This document shows, piece by piece, positions 21,060 to 33,249 of a stretch of DNA of 64,000 nucleotides. The stretch covers positions 3,993,781 through 4,057,780 of the forward strand of contig NW_004955487.1 of the NCBI RefSeq assembly GCF_000276665.1. The letters are read 5' to 3'. Origin of the DNA: Chinchilla lanigera (Eukaryota > Chordata > Mammalia > Rodentia > Chinchillidae). Position numbers and translations under genes: made by a program. Every line of letters begins with the position of its first letter. Positions within the stretch are counted from its first letter, which is position 1. The notes under the pieces were generated by a model. It did no database searches. It saw nothing but the letters and a program-made list of their open reading frames with translations, and was not told the DNA's origin.

Positions 21060-23334
21060 GAGGGGAGATGGGGCTCACCTCTCCTGACGGCTGGTTAAGC
21101 AAAGGCTTCCCAGGTAGGGTAGGGTGATGGTTGCCAACCAGGCCACAGGATTTCCCAGAGAAGCCAGGTTGGGTCCTCTGGTCCTGCAGATTGCTTGGGC
21201 CCAGGTGTGGAGGGCAGCTGTGCACCATATTCAAAGAGAAATCTTATTTCAGTGTATGATGCTTTTAGAAAAAATGAAAACATACAACCTTTCAGGCCAA
21301 GGAGGAAGCAGAGCACCCAGGTAGGGGAGATAATTTCCAGCCTGAAGGGTCTGGGTAAGTATGTCTCCCTGGGAACCTCAGGGAGCCAGGCCTGCAGCTG
21401 CCAGGAACAGCAGCTCCCGTGAGCAGGCCTGGGAGGACAGATGCGGGCTGACAGCAAAGGTCACTCGGGCGTTCGGGCAGTCTGACCCGGGTCTGGTAAG
21501 TGCTGTGAAGTCTCTGAGTTCTTTCTCTGCCAGGCTGCTCTTGGCATGAAAAACAACTGATCTTTCTTCTGCAGGCTCTGGGAAAGAGGCTTTGTTCCTC
21601 CTGGCCCTGGAGAAGTGGCCTTAATCCAAAGTGATTACCTTGCAGTTTATTCGTCGGTGATGTCTTCTCTGGCTGCCCAAGTCTTGGGCTCCAGTTGCCT
21701 GCGGCCAGTGACAGAGGCCATATGTCTTTCCAGCCTCATGTCAAGAATGACATTGAGGTCTCTTTGTCCTCTTGGAAGCTTTTGTCTGTGCTTGTGCCTC
21801 ACAGACCTCTGTGACTGATTCCTCCTGCAGTTGAAAGGGGCCATAAAAAGCTTGGGAGTTCAAAGAAAGCCAGGAAACCCCCCTGAGCCCATGGGGTCCC
21901 TGTGTTGCTTTCTCTTTTTGCTATTTGCAGCAGTGTGGTTGCTTCAATGTCCTTTGGCTGAGGGCTGCTGCAGCACCCCCAAGTACTGTCTGGGCCAGGA
22001 TGTGCGAGGTTGGCCTCCACCTGTGTCTTTGCTGTCTCTGGCATGTGCTGTCATTCTGGGCAGGCTTAAGAAGGCCCATGTGCAGGGACTGTGTTCTTTA
22101 TTGCCACTCACTAAAATCACAGGAGGGAAGATTCCATCCCTTCTTGAGAATCCCTATTGCTGGTGTAGTGGATCAGCTGGTGGTCTCTGGAATAAGGTTT
22201 GGGGGAGACACCCTTCTCCATTCTGCACCTGGCCTGTAAGGGACAGCACTGGCTGGCTTGATCCTGGTGCTCTAAGTCTTGCATGTCTCTGCAAAGGAGC
22301 CTCAGCCATGGTGCTGGCCCTCACCTCGGTCTCCATCCTTCCCATCATTTCCCCTCCGGTTGGCATTTGTATCAGCAGAAGGCAGGCAATGGACCAGCTC
22401 CATTGCACTGGTACCAGGCAGTGATGGGGGGGGGCGCATGTCATCACACTAAGACTTTCAGCTCTTTTAGGGCATCAAAGAGAGCAGCTTTGGTCTCTAT
22501 GTGTTCTCAACGTGTGGCTTTTGTTGTTTTGTACGATATAAAAAAATAAGATTTCAAATTAACTGCAGTTTAGCTGTGTCTCGGTTTTTAATTGCTTGGA
22601 ATTAGCACTTGATTTGCATAGTACTTGATTTGCCAATTATCTGTGCTTAAAGGAGGGACAGCTCCTGATTATGTTCCGTCTGCAAGGAAGCGGGATGGTG
22701 AATGATCCTGGGGAGGACAAATCCAAACTCCACCGTGCTGAATGGTGCCTGCATTTTATGTTTTTGTGCTGTGTCTTCCAGAAATGCGCTTCCTGGACAG
22801 GAGTGGTGGTGGTATTGGGAAGTGGGCTGGCTTCCAACTGACTTTACCCAGCCCACCTCACCAAGGTTAGGGACAGTGCTCTGACCATCTTGGTCCCAGC
22901 TGCCTCATTGTGCACTTTTTCTGGGCTGAGAAAGATCATTGGTTTAATATTGTCAAGCCAGAATGCCAAATTCCTAGTCCAGGTTTGGCCTCATGCTGTT
23001 CATTTATAAAGTGGTGGAGAGAATTTGCACATAGGGAGTCCCAGCCACCATCCCAGCCAATGGAGGCCCAGGAGGTCAGTGGCTCATCACAAGTCACATG
23101 CTGGGAGGGGTCCAGCTTATCTGGCCCTAAACCACAACTTGGGGTCCTCCTTGATGCAGTAAATTGGAGTCCAGGGCAGCATAGGAGCTGGGTGAGATAA
23201 TCTATTGGATCTATGTCTTCCAAACACTCAACTACTATCATCACAGGATGACAGGCACACACAGGGGTGAGACTATCAGCAGGCACAGTGCTCTGAGGCC
23301 AGGTGCTACAGAAAGCTCCACCTCTTTATATGCC
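21060..23334. other. Single-copy-looking DNA, no gene supported
   Basis: Moderate GC, no recognised transposon. Many overlapping frames lie on both strands (up to 197 codons at 21831-22424) without domains or consistent codon bias. 22560-22665 has regulatory-looking text: 'tttttaattgcttggaatta' and an octamer, ATTTGCAT, near 22612. Confidence 0.5.
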
Positions 23335-23475
23335 CTAGATTTTGTCTTGAAACCATGTATCACTTTAAATGTTCTTGCTTTGGTTTATGTTTGCGATACT
23401 GGTATGCTGCTATTGTTCTTTTTATTTATTTCTTTCTCATCTACTACTCTTTAAAATTAAAAAGAAAAAAGCTCC
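23335..23475 (+). mobile_element. L1 3' UTR end fragment, sense
   Basis: 'cttgctttggtttatgtttg' through 'cttttttatttatttc' to 'ctttaaaattaaaaag' matches the terminal part of the L1 3' UTR seen at 49.7 and 57.1 kb. Confidence 0.6.
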
Positions 23476-23599
23476 ACCTCCCCTTTTCTTCTTCCACCAA
23501 CAGTGACTGGGTCTTCAGTTCCACAGATGTTGTGGAGGAGCTGGGCTCCAATGGTGCCACTTTCCTGAAATCTATGAACGAAAGAGATGTGATTATTAT

Positions 23600-23923
23600 G
23601 CTATTCTCAACTTGGCTGGATTAAGGTCCATCCAGGGATTTATGGAACACATTCTTGGGTGTGTCTGGGTGGAGTATGGAGGCATGACCTTGGGAGCTAT
23701 ATCTGGCCCCTCCTCTTCCTCTCTGGAGCTATTTCCCTGGTCTGCTTCCCGACCACCATGAACTGAGCAGCTCTGCTCCCCGACGTCCTTCTGCCATGAT
23801 GTTCCCACCTTGCACAGCCAACCATGGACTAAATCCTCTGAAACCATGCACCAAATAAGCCTTTCCTCCTTTAAGCTGTGGGTGTCAGGTATTGTGTCCA
23901 GTGGCAGGAAAGTGACTGATACA
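23600..23923 (+). mobile_element. MaLR-type LTR, sense
   Basis: The 3' two-thirds is diagnostic: 'ttctgccatgatgttcccac', 'gaaaccatgcaccaaataag' with the AATAAG polyadenylation-like signal, 'cctttcctcctttaagctgt', ending 'aaagtgactgataca'. The 5' end is diverged, so the start is approximate. Confidence 0.85.
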
Positions 23924-23924
23924 G

Positions 23925-26900
23925 AGGGGATGTCTGAAGCAGGTGAATCAGCACGAGACTGTCACACGGTGACTCATGTAGGTTGTCATGGGGTCAGTCA
24001 TCACTGAGGTAGGGTGCTGACATACCACAGCAGTCAAGTGGGGCTTCCCTTGAGTGGGACTTGACCTAAGAATTAGAGAGTGACACCAGTGTGAACATCC
24101 TGCCCTTGGGGGAGCAGCTGTCTGAGACCCTGACACTATCCCCTGTGCCCATCATTTGGCCCTTTCCCATGGTCCAGGGCTGCTCCACAGGTCCAGGCCT
24201 AATTTTTCTAAAAATGGTCCCTGAAGTCCCTCAAGCACGAGGCTCACCTGGCTTCTGAGTAGGGACAGTAGAGGGCCTGAGTTCCAGCAGTGACGCCTGG
24301 CCTCCTGTGCCCACACCACCCTTCCCACCACAGAGCAAAAGCCTTGTGACTTCTGTGTACCCAGAGCTTTTTGGGGACCTTGGTGTCAGCACAGACCCCT
24401 GCCTACTCTGAAAGACTAGTCCTGTGCTTCTAGCACTCACCTGCCCAAAGTGTGCCATAAGTGTTCTCTGCCCATGCACAAAGCCAGCACCCCCAGGGCT
24501 GATTCTTCTCAGGGCCCACCCCCTGGGGCACCAGTGGTTCATGCATCATCACAGACGGTTCTGGGCCACACCCCAGCAGGTCAAGGACAGAGTTTTGTCA
24601 GGAGGCCTCTAATAGACCTCACTGAGAGGTTCTGTTCCTACAATAGGAATTGTGGGAGTCATTTCAGGGGTTCTCAGATGCGTCCCCAGAGCACCCCATC
24701 TTCTTACCCACTATAGCTCCTAATGGGGTCCCTGCATCCTGATTGCTTGACCCGTGGTTCCCACTAGTATGGGAGACCCCATTGCTCAGGACCTTCCAGC
24801 AGCTCCTGTTTCTGGGAAGGAAGGAGAGGACAGTATAAAATTATTCATGTGGCCTGACATTAGAGTGGAACCCCACAGGAACTGGGCTCCCCTTCCTGGA
24901 TTGCGACTCAGCACTTCTTACCTTTTCTTTTCTCCAGCTTCTGATGTCTATGATGCACACACATCGCCTTACTTTTGACTTTATGGCTGGAGGTGAGGAG
25001 GCTGTTTTTCCTTGCATGGTGTCTTGTGCAGAGCTTAGTCAATTTTGTTAAGCAAAAGAGTTGATTCCATAGTTTGTGTGGACTGTTGCTTTGCGGCTGG
25101 TGGTGCAGGGCTTTGCGGGGCTGTGCAGGATGTTGTGCGTATTCACAGGGACATCCAGAGGACCTCACTCAAGGTTTCTGGGGACCCTCAAGGCCAACAG
25201 GCACAGCAAGGAGCATGGGCACTGGGTTCCTGATTTCTGGAGGCCTACTGGGATTTCTGTGGCTGCTTGGGATGAAGGAACTCCTTTGCCACACCCACTG
25301 TCTACTGGGCGGAGACAGGGAAACAAAAGGTGTGGAGCTCTTTGCTTTGCTGAGACCTTGCTTTTCAGCTTTTGCAAAATCGGTGATCCCCAAGTGGTTG
25401 GAAGGAATGGATTCTGCATGGTGTGGGTGGCATGGCTCAGTCACACACATCTGGAAGTGCTGTATTCCCCTTGCCCCGTGCTCTCATCGAGGTACTCTGG
25501 TTGGGACAGAGGCTCCAAGTCCATGTGCTTGGACTGCTTTGTGTATAATTACTTGGTTATTTGCACTGATTTGATTTTGTCTCTTCCTTAAGGAAATGTT
25601 CATAGTTATCTAGCTCCCTTTCTGAGTCAAACAATAAGTAAAAACACCAAATAGCACAAGTTCCTTCTGAGGTGGAAGTAGAGAGGAGGGATCTCTGGAT
25701 GGAGGGGGCCTCAAGGGCAGAGGGCAAAAGAGGAATTGGGCTTTGTGAAAACCACAGAGCCCAGCTGGGAAAGACAGGAGGGTGCATGTGCTACAGGCTT
25801 TTGGGGGCCTCGAGATGAGTTCTCTAAAAACCACAAAGTGCACCCACCTCCAATGATGAGGCCATGCCCAGGGATGCTTGTGTTACTGAATATCCTAAAC
25901 AACCCAGGGTGAGCCCATCTCAATCATAATTAATTATAATCTCATTTGCATTGTTGCTTTGACCCCCTAATGGGCTTTGGGTACCATGACAGTTCCTCAG
26001 AGTTCATATAGGGAACCTCCTCCCAGCAGCACAAAGGAGGAGACTTCTGCCAGTCCAGAGAGTTGCTTCCTCCCGGTAGGAACCACTTGGACTCTGACAC
26101 TTGGTTTCTTCAGGGTCCTGAGTTCTTTTCATGGCCTCCTCCACCCTGAGAAGTGGATCCTGGCTGATAAATTTGTGCTTTTGCTTCCACCTCTGTGTGT
26201 GCTTCAGTTCTGTGTCCTGGATACCAGGAGCCCAGGACAGTCACAAACTCCCCAACAGCACCGCCATTAGTGTTTCTTTGTTCCCCAGACTGGGGTGGAT
26301 TTTGCAGAGATCTGACTCGGCTGTGGGCTGCGGAGAGCCTGCGGATGCATCCAGCCCTCGGGTACGTGCCCTCCCTTTCAGCTTGCACCCATCTATACAA
26401 CACGCACACCAGCAAGCACAGCAGCCAGGCGTGGGGCTCAGCTCGCCCTCAGCCCCCACGGAGTCAAAACTCCTGTAAACTTCATTGGTGGGCGCGTTGT
26501 CAGTAATACCGCCTTCCATCCACTTTTATGTCTCCACCTTTCAAAGCTCTCAGTTTCAAGAAGGTTATAGAATTTCTTACTAGAGAAAGACTTCAGGACA
26601 TATTTAAGTGAGATCCTCTGTTTACCAGCAATATTTTAAAAACCACATCCTTTAGGGAAAGAATAAAGATCACATGGAGTTTACATCACGGCATTGGTGT
26701 GTGAGCTCATGAGCCCAAGAGGAAAAGAGAAGTCAAGGCCACTTTGTGGCTTGGCTGGTTCTTAGCACTGGGGTGGGGCTGTCCTCACCATTGCCTTCTA
26801 TATTTCGTGCCTTGACTGGTAGCGCTGGGCTGCACCTGGAGGATGCCCTGCCCTCCAGCTTCCTTCCCTCCTCTCCTCTCTCCTGCTGTTCCTGCCTCTG

Positions 26901-27743
26901 CCCACACCTGTGATGTTCCCCAGTGAGGATACTGGGTATAAAGGTGTCCCAGATGGGCCCCTTGGGAGCAGCCATCTAGCACTTGATCTCATAGGCATCA
27001 GCTTGTCCATCTCACTAAGAGACCTAAGGGCACTATCACATGTCCCCTACTCCTGGTCTCCTGCTGTCCCTCTGAGTAGGCTCCAGCACCTGCTTTGCAG
27101 GTCAGATGGAGACAGCAGCATCTCAGAGTGGCACAGTGGTTGGCAACAGCACCCAGACTCAGGACGCCTGGCCCCCGCACCTGATAGGCCCTTTCTTCCC
27201 TGTCCAAGTCATCCTTTCCTTTAAAGGCATAAGAACTTCTTGGTGCCTCTGGATGCTAACCTGTATCTTGGAGAAAGAGCCATGGATAAAATCCTGCCCA
27301 AGCCCTGAAAGGACTGCTCGGTCACAGGGCAGGAGTGGAGCATCCAGTTCTAGCGTGGGTGATGGAAGGAAGCAGCCACTGCATCGGCACATTTTGCTAT
27401 CACTCGTCAAGCATCACAAGTTGGGGTTTGGAAAGGGAAGAGCTGGCTGCAAAGCACGCATTTGGGAACCTCCCTCCCAGCCCCAGCCCTGGATCTTGTG
27501 CCATCTCTCTGTGCCTCAGTCTCCCCTTTGGTCAGACCAAGCATGCTTTCATGTACTTACTGCCAGCTGTATTCAATAACTTCTATTCAAGCCCTTCACT
27601 CATTTTTTAAGCTATGCCTTTTTGTTGTTGGGCACGAGGTGTGCTTTACATACCATGGACCAACTGTTCTGATTTCTTCCCAGACTAGTGCGGGGGGACC
27701 TACTTCCTGTCTTAGCCCCAGCAATACCTACCATGTCATCTTA
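23925..27743. other. Single-copy-looking DNA, no gene supported
   Basis: GC-richer, transposon-poor DNA. The longest frames (166 and 171 codons in two overlapping plus frames at 25074-25591) have no domain and overlap each other, which argues against coding. 25925-25965 ('aatcataattaattataatc' then 'tcatttgcattgttg') has a TAATTA core beside an octamer/SOX-like site. 27480-27530 has weak MIR-like text. Confidence 0.5.
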
Positions 27744-27746
27744 ACT

Positions 27747-27835
27747 CAGTGGTTCTCAGCTGAAGCAAAGCTGCCCCAGGTGACATTTGGTAGCGTCTAA
27801 AGAAATCTTTGGTTGTCACCGTGGGGAGACACACT
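27747..27835 (+). mobile_element. MER5A-like hAT element
   Basis: 'cagtggttctcagctgaagc', 'ccccaggtgacatttggtag' and 'aatctttggttgtcaccg' follow the MER5A (hAT-Charlie) consensus order, including its CAGTGGTTCTCA terminus. It is ancient and incomplete at the 3' end. Confidence 0.85.
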
Positions 27836-27839
27836 GAGT

Positions 27840-28802
27840 TGGAGAGCCGTCTGGGCCTAATGGAAAAAGGTCAGGGCTGCCGTATTCATTAACGTTTATT
27901 GATGCACAAATGGAAAAATCTCTTCTGAGAGTCCTTTTTGGGGAAAAAAACCAATCCAGTTAGTCTACAGATTCTGGAAATCTGGGTAGTAATGGTCATG
28001 ACATAATAGAAATTCTGTTATATTCTTCATTCTGATCTATACCTACTGGCCCACCAGTGGAAAATAGCCCCTAAAAGTTGCTAATTCGTTTTCACAGCTT
28101 CCAGCCTGGAAATTCTAATCCAAAGAGGACCGCAAACATGTTCAACTATCCTCACAGACACCAAAGAGATGGGCCTTCTTCTCTGTCGGGTGATCTGAGG
28201 CTGTGCGAGGGGACAGAGTGCCCCTGGCCCCTTGGCTCAGGGGGTTGGGATTGGTCTGAACTGAATGACAAACTGGGGCTGCCCACTGCTCCCTGTTATC
28301 AGCCACTCCATTATGGCCTGTGCAGTGAGGGCAAAGCACTTTCTCATTTAGACAAAGCCCTCGAAGACTATTCTGAAATTGTTCCTTTCCCTCTGGTGGC
28401 TGGGGCGTGGTTACTCATTTGAATATTTACCATGGAGAAAATGTCTGGGAGGCTGCAGGATGTCGCTGGCTGGCAGAGGAGCTGGGACTGCAGGTTGGAA
28501 AGGGGTCCCAGCCCCTGGAGAAACCGTGTCAGAGCACGCAGCAGGGAGCCTCAGCCATAGGTACTTTGGAGGACAAAGCCTCGTGTTGCGGAAGGAGGCC
28601 TTAGCCAAAGGGAGTGAGGGCTGAGTGGCTTCTCAGGCTGCTGTATTGTCTCACTCAACCAAACCTTATGAGGGAGGAGTTATGAGGGAGCTGAGGCACA
28701 GGGGAGTTAGGCCAGCCAAGGGGGCACATGTGGTAGTGAGGAGTCTGGTCTTCCTGCCGTTAGCCAGCCTCGCTTACATTGCTGTGCATCCTGCCAAACC
28801 AT
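27840..28802. other. Single-copy-looking DNA, no gene supported
   Basis: 27880-28140 is AT-rich and even in composition ('attcattaacgtttattgat'). The remainder is GC-richer with short shadow frames only. Confidence 0.45.
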
Positions 28803-29281
28803 GGCAGTGCTATCCTTGTATTATTTATGTCCCCTTTGTGTAGGTTGCACTGCACTTAGGCCTTTTTGGAGGAAATGGGAAGAAATCACTGTGTGTTTGA
28901 AGGGTGAATGGCAGCTTCTCATGGCGTAATACGTCAGGACATGGAGGAGCTTGGGAAAGCTTTCAAGGCACCATGGTGCTGTGGAGAAATCAACAAGGGT
29001 CTGTCATGAGATTTTCCTTCACAACTGGAACTGAAGGCACCAGGCCTGGAGGTCTGAGGACACAGAGGACGTCCCTGCTGCCATTCCCCACAGAGGTCCC
29101 ACTGGGAATGGATGCTGGCCGCTGAGCACTGCCTGAGGTCCAGACTCAACATGGTCACATTCAGGAAACTGTGGGAGATTAGTGGGGAAATGGCTTTGCT
29201 TGTGCACTGTTGTTTTCATATAATTTCTACTACCTTCCTTCAAGTTGAAGAATAGATAACTCCTTCACTATTTGTTTAATT

Positions 29282-29855
29282 ACAAGGTAGGTATGATTAA
29301 GAAAATGTGGCAAACATTTAAAGTTTTTATTACGGTAAAAGATGCATGGCCATTAATTACCCTCACAGTCCTAACACACACACACACACACACCCCCACC
29401 CCCCACCCCGCTTTGCACACACTCATCCCTTTGTGCTTGCTACTTTCTGCAGCAGCTCTGAAGTCTTCTTTCCTGAGTTCTTTAGTTGCACTGTCCTGGC
29501 TGCTTTGATGTTATGAATTGATTCAAAGTTTTTCCTTTTTATGATTGTTTTGACTCTGGTGAAGAGCCAGAAGTTGAGCCATGCCAGATACAGTGACTAA
29601 GGTGAATGAGGACACAGCATCATGTTTTTATGAGCTGCCTTCCTGTTGGATGGCGCTGGGCAGCAGCATTCGCTGTATCTTGATCTCACAGTCAGGAAAG
29701 AGGACTCCAGTGCTACTGCGGAAAGTGGCAACAATGATGGCATGAGTGTGTTAGAAGGGAGGGGGAGAACTTTGAGGGGGATTCATGGCCATGTGCCTGT
29801 TATTGTGATTCATTTTTAAACATTAACCATTCACCATATATTTTGATGACACCAG
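29282..29855 (-). mobile_element. Fold-back mariner-derived element, copy 1
   Basis: The architecture matches the copies at 42.9 and 48.95 kb. A terminal motif (diverged GAGGTGTGATCAAAAT) is followed by the complement of mariner transposase C-terminal coding, an internal terminus ('gctgtatcttgatctcac' near 29673-29690), then an inverted partial copy ending 'atattttgatgacacc'. A (CA)n/C-rich tract (29372-29410) has expanded inside it. Confidence 0.8.
29372..29410 (+). repeat. (AC)n plus C-rich tract
   Basis: About ten AC units are followed by CCCCCACCCCCCACCCC inside the mariner copy. Confidence 0.95.
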
Positions 29856-30550
29856 AGAAGCTGGGTTTGGGCCTCGGTGCTGTCTTAGGATCCTGCCCTC
29901 CTCTGCAGCTACCAGCAGCCCCCTGCCCCAGCCCTTGCACTGGACATGAATCTGGATGGGTCTGAGCCGAGCCCAGCCCAGCCTGACCTGCTTCCTGAGG
30001 CCTGAGTAGCTTCTGCATCCTGTCTCAGAGATCCTGGGGGAAACATTGACTTTGGGAACTCCAGACCCCAGCTTTATGCTGAAATTTCCTGCAAGCCCTC
30101 CTGGGTTCTGTGGGGGTCGGCTGTTGGGGTCCAGGACTGGAGTTGTGCAGAGACCTCGGGTTGTGTTTGACATCTCCCTATCACGTCCAGAGTGCAGGTG
30201 CCGCCCTGGGCTGTGAGCACGGGTGCTCCAGCAGGCTGATTTCTCTGGGCTTTGGAGCTGTGTAGATGCATGGTGAGAACCCTCCTCCCTTGGGGAAAGC
30301 TCCCTCAACATATTGGGGGTAGGGCTGGGCTCATCTCATCTTCTGGGTGATGACAACTGTAGCCAGGCATTACTATCATGCCCTCCTTGCTGGTTCACAG
30401 TCACAGTCTGTAGGGAGCTGTCCTGTGGCCCCCTTTATCTGAGGGAATGCAGGGACTGAGGATCTGGTCCCAAATGCCATCCTTGAAGGTGGGGTCACAG
30501 AGCCAAGGCAAGCCAGGCTCCTCCTTTCCACCCGGCACATTTCGTATTTT

Positions 30551-30708
30551 TTTTTTTTTTCCTTTCTTTTTTGAGACAGGGTCTTGCTGTGCAGTTCAGG
30601 CTGGTCTTGAGCTCACTTTGTAGCCCAGACTGGTCTCGAACTTGCAGCGATCTTCCTGCCTCAGCCTCCCGAGTGCTGGGATTACTGGTACACACCACCA
30701 CGCCCAGC
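30551..30708 (-). mobile_element. B1 SINE, antisense, with target duplication
   Basis: Poly(T), 'gagacagggtcttgctgtgc', duplicated 'caggctgg' blocks and 'gggattactggtacacacca'. The duplication is about GGCRCATTTCRT (30534-30545 and about 30710-30721). It is absent from the other arm of the inverted duplication. Confidence 0.92.
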
Positions 30709-30954
30709 CAGGCGCATTTCATGATACTTGGAGAGGTCTAAAGCAGGCTGTCTAGAGAAAAGGATGCTTGACCAGTGTCGCATCCGCGTTAGTGATTTCA
30801 CATGCCTTACCCCACAGCAACCATGCAGCGCAGGTGGCAGTGCCTGAAGACATTTGCCGGAAGCCTCATACCTGAATGGGGCACGAGCCTGGAGTGCTTC
30901 TCGGTAGTAAAGCAGCGACCACCTTGCCTGCCATCTCTGCCCACCGCTACCACA

Positions 30955-31022
30955 GGGCAGGTACTCGTTTCCCTGCTTCCCAGAGGGGAAACTGAGGCTC
31001 AAGAGGTTAAAAGACTTGCCCC
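30955..31022 (-). mobile_element. MIR-type SINE relic, antisense
   Basis: 'cccagaggggaaactgaggc' followed by 'aagaggttaaaagacttgcc' is the conserved core of MIR/L2-type repeats in complement. Confidence 0.65.
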
Positions 31023-31024
31023 CT

Positions 31025-32628
31025 TTCACGGCACAAACACCATCTCTCCACGTCTGGATGGAGATCTGCTGAACCCCATTTTCTCAACCCCAGGTTCCTC
31101 CCTACAAATATAGTTTTGAAGCATTTTATTTCCCTTTTTGAGGACTTCTGCTCATGAAAATAATTTATCACAATGTATAAATGGTATGAAATAATGTTTT
31201 ATGCCTATGGCACCGCTTGGTTTATAGGATAGCTCTGTATTTTTTTTTTTTGATTCCCCTACAAGGTGGCCCTTATTTTGTAGGACTAGGCTCTACATGT
31301 AAAGAAACTCAGTTGACCTGTCACATGGCTAACCTTGACCTTGACCTTGGTTGGTGGTGGGCCTTGGTTTGGGTTCTGCCATTTCTATAATTTGCTTGCA
31401 GGAACCAGTACAACTGTTCTTCGTTTGCTACTTCAAATTGTGTTTCTGTGGAGATCTGTGGCATTTGAGACTTAGCATTTTCTCTGGCTTGGAGGATGGG
31501 AGCCTGGGAAATCACTTTGCTAGGGTGAGTCAGATGGCCAGCCTGGGGACAGTCCTTAAGTATGTTGTGGTCCTCACACTGGCTGATAGGGGTCAACAGA
31601 GCAGGCCTTGGCAGGCTTTCTATGTGGACAAAATATTTCATGGTAAAATAAATAGATACACATTTAAAAAAAATAGTCTAATTCCTGACCCAACAATTCC
31701 CCTTTTAAATACTTTATTATCTTTTAAAATTGCTTTCAATGTCCCCAAGAAAAATTATCTGTACAGTGACAAATGGCTTGTTTGTCTTGGGATCCAATTG
31801 TGCTTGTAGTTAACTAATGTAAGGGTTTGGGTTAACATAAAAAAAAGTCTTACAGAAGTGTCCTTTTCTCTAAGCCAATTATTTTTTCCTCTCCCATATT
31901 GTGTTACCAGGGGTCATCATTATGGGATATCACAGATACCTTTTGTAAGCCACTTTTTATTTCTCTACCTCCCTCTTTCCCTGGCTTTTCCTATCCCAGC
32001 CCCAGTGACTACAGAGAATAGAACAAGCCAGGGTAGAAGCCAGGGGCAGAGAACTGTTCTGAGGGAGTAAAGACCGCCTCTCTGGAGTTGTTCTTCGGCA
32101 AAAGATAAAAGCCTATTCATCAAACATTTTCATCTTTTTAAAATCCATTTAACCCAAGTCCTGCCAGTGTCTGTCCCCACAGGTCCCTGAGATGAGCCGG
32201 GCCGTCCCACAAATCCTTTCCTCATACACCTCCTCGCCTCCATCTGCCTTCCTGTGGTATTCTGAGTACATCATTTTCTTTCCAGAAAGGAACATTTCTC
32301 CACTAGGAGGAAAGCATTTTCTCCACTGTGGGAAGACAGAATGCCGACGATCAGAACCCTGGGTGTGACTGATGGCCATCAGTTGCTATCCATCTCCTTG
32401 GCCCACTTAGATATTTTAGCAAATAAATGTCAAGTCAATAAAGCTACCTGACCAGAGGATGCTGTAATTGCTTGTAGAAAATAATTATACTGTCTTGATG
32501 TTCACTGTCACTTCCTTCTGTGAAATAAGGGCCATATCCACACACTGAAGAATTATCCTGATCTCTCACCCCTTGTGCTCCCACTGGGAGGAGAGAAGAT
32601 GAACAGTCATGCAATCCAGTCCTGCTGC
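31025..32628. other. Single-copy-looking DNA, no gene supported
   Basis: Mixed composition with a poly(T) at 31242-31252. Frames up to 152 codons (31351-31809) show no domain. No recognised repeat. Confidence 0.45.
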
Positions 32629-33011
32629 ATACAGTAACAAAATTTATACCAGTTTTATACACAGTTGGTTTCAGGAGGGAAAATGACATGCTTTGAGCTG
32701 ATCAGTCATGCCATACCTTGTTCATTAAAACCAAAGGAAAGCGAGATATGGAGTCCGGTCAAGTCCCCATGCTCTGAAACCCCCCCTGCCCCGCCCCAGG
32801 GACAGCAATGCGCACACAGAAAGTACAGGTCTGTAAGCACTTTGGGAGGGTGAGGCAGGAAGATGGCAGGTTCCAGCCCAATGGACAACTTAGTGGAACC
32901 CCGTCACAAAACAAAAAACAAAAGAAAAGACCAGGAATGTAGCTTAGTGTGAAGGCCCTAAATTTAATCCCCCGTACTGAGGTACGGGGACAGCAACAGC
33001 AACAACAGCAG

Positions 33012-33053
<42 letters not shown>

Positions 33054-33172
33054 CAACAACACCCCTTGGTTTTAATGAACAAGGTATGGCATGACTGATC
33101 AGCTCAACAGCATGTCATTTTCCCTCCTGAAACCAATTGTGTATAAAACTGGTATAAATTTTGTTATTGTAT
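32629..33172. repeat. 109-bp inverted repeat with B1-dID-containing loop
   Basis: The left arm 32629-32737 and right arm 33064-33172 are reverse complements, with only two substitutions and two single-base indels that I can count. The 326-bp loop holds unique sequence (32738-32819), a B1-dID SINE and a (CAG)n(CAA)n tract. A direct repeat AAAGTACAGG occurs at 32820-32829 and again just outside the right arm at 33182-33191. SINE plus inverted copy may therefore have arrived as one insertion. Confidence 0.92.
32830..33060 (+). mobile_element. B1-dID composite SINE with (CAG)n(CAA)n tail
   Basis: A B1 left part ('cactttgggagggtgaggca' to 'ggaaccccgtcacaaaac') and an A-rich link are joined to an ID part ('gaatgtagcttagtgtgaag' to 'taatcccccgtactg'). 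This is the composite SINE of squirrel-related and castorimorph rodents. The tail has become about eleven CAG units followed by CAA units (33005-33060). Confidence 0.8.
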
Positions 33173-33249
33173 GGAAGTAATAAAGTACAGGCTGCCGCCT
33201 TTAAACATTCCACAGAAACAGAGCCATTTACCACAGAAGGTTTTCAGCA

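Larger units (their letters stand above)
28803..30505 (+). repeat. Large inverted duplication, left arm
   Basis: This arm reappears in reverse complement at 35235-36530. Two blocks show it clearly. 28976-29130 matches 36221-36372 at roughly 85-90 per cent by eye ('gaggtctgaggacacagagg' is shared exactly). 30330-30500 matches 35240-35415 ('gtcacagtctgtagggagct' is shared exactly). The arm carries a fold-back mariner copy (29282-29855). About 235 bp next to the mariner (29856-30090) and half of the mariner itself are missing from the other arm. Confidence 0.9.

Noticed and set aside
25074..25591. Two overlapping plus-strand frames of 166 and 171 codons
   Set aside because: Both frames cover the same bases, neither shows a domain or conserved motif, and no splice or promoter context supports an exon.
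32759..33082. Minus-strand frame with a long poly-cysteine-like run
   Set aside because: It is the shadow of the (CAG)n(CAA)n tail of a SINE read in another frame; it is not a gene.
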